Shown piece by piece: positions 6,671 to 6,744 of a stretch of DNA of 6,744 bases (positions within the stretch are counted from its first letter, which is position 1; the number at the start of each line of letters is the position of its first letter). The stretch spans positions 1 to 6,744 of the forward strand of contig JAEDJV010000131.1 in NCBI GenBank assembly GCA_016296165.1, written 5' to 3'. This DNA is from Oscillospiraceae bacterium. Its GTDB lineage: Bacteria > Bacillota > Clostridia > Oscillospirales > Ruminococcaceae. Made by a program: the position numbers and the translations under genes. Under the pieces are notes generated by a model that saw only the letters and a list, made by a program, of their open reading frames with translations, searched no databases and was not told the DNA's origin.

Positions 6671-6744
6671 GGTTTCCGCGACTCGTATTTTTTTGAGTCT
6701 TCTGCACTCTTGGTCGATAAAAATTTAATATAAGGTATTGAAAA
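6643..6744 (-). CDS. Partial reading frame upstream of PEP mutase, possible end of a fused cytidylyltransferase-like domain
   Basis: This minus-strand frame is open from the right edge to a TAA at 6645-6643. It begins FSIPYIKFLSTKSAEDSKK; after the A7 run the PEP mutase frame takes over as KKIRVAET. Many gut-bacterial PEP mutases (about 430 residues) carry an N-terminal TagD-type cytidylyltransferase-like domain that ends in an IPYTxGISST-like motif before the mutase barrel. IPYIKFLST resembles that motif, though the usual Gly is replaced. About 20 informative residues are in view, so the domain call is tentative. It could instead be the end of a separate upstream gene. Confidence 0.4.
   Translation of the reverse strand, partial: FSIPYIKFLSTKSAEDSKKYESRKPCADLRHWQ

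Overview
The window is AT-rich (roughly 35-40% G+C by eye). Genes are preceded by strong purine-rich Shine-Dalgarno sites (GGAGG, AGGGGG, GGAAAGGAA), and a TTGACT-17-TATAAT promoter is present. This suggests a low-GC Firmicute, most likely a gut or rumen type Clostridia (Ruminococcus-like or Lachnospiraceae-like). That assignment is inferred from composition and protein character only.

There are three transcription units. (1) Positions 1-2470, minus strand: a consensus promoter drives a membrane diguanylate cyclase (N-terminal TM, extracytoplasmic Cache-like sensor, second TM, GGDEF). It is translationally coupled by an ATGA overlap to a lipoprotein solute-binding protein whose 3' part runs off the left edge. 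The cyclase reading frame is broken once, inside the sensor domain. (2) Positions 2672-2980, plus strand: a stand-alone thioredoxin (WCGPC), with its own -10 and a rho-independent terminator. (3) Positions 3037-6744, minus strand: a tightly packed phosphonate biosynthesis operon that enters from the right edge. It encodes PEP mutase, phosphonopyruvate decarboxylase, and an unusual fusion of a sugar-phosphate-type nucleotidyltransferase to an iron-containing alcohol dehydrogenase.

Taken together, unit 3 encodes PEP -> phosphonopyruvate -> phosphonoacetaldehyde, then reduction (rather than the commoner transamination) to 2-hydroxyethylphosphonate. The N-terminal half of the fusion probably activates the product, by inference to CMP-hydroxyethylphosphonate, for transfer to a surface glycan or lipid. 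The fusion is the most interesting item. It parallels the known PntC-AEP transaminase fusion but carries the reductase of the alternative branch.

There are two frame breaks: one in the cyclase sensor and one at an A7 run at the N-terminus of PEP mutase. Each would be healed by a single added base. They may be base-calling errors, real mutations, or, for the A7 run (an in-phase A AAA AAA heptamer), slippage. The PEP mutase open frame extends upstream of its only conventional start (GTG). A second frame, open to the right edge, resembles the end of a cytidylyltransferase domain, so the gene probably continues beyond the window.

The only gene-free stretch approaching 300 bases is the divergent region at 2418-2671. 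It holds the two promoters, a 12-bp palindrome and an 8-bp direct repeat spaced 33 bp apart. I see no RNA genes, insertion sequences or CRISPR arrays.
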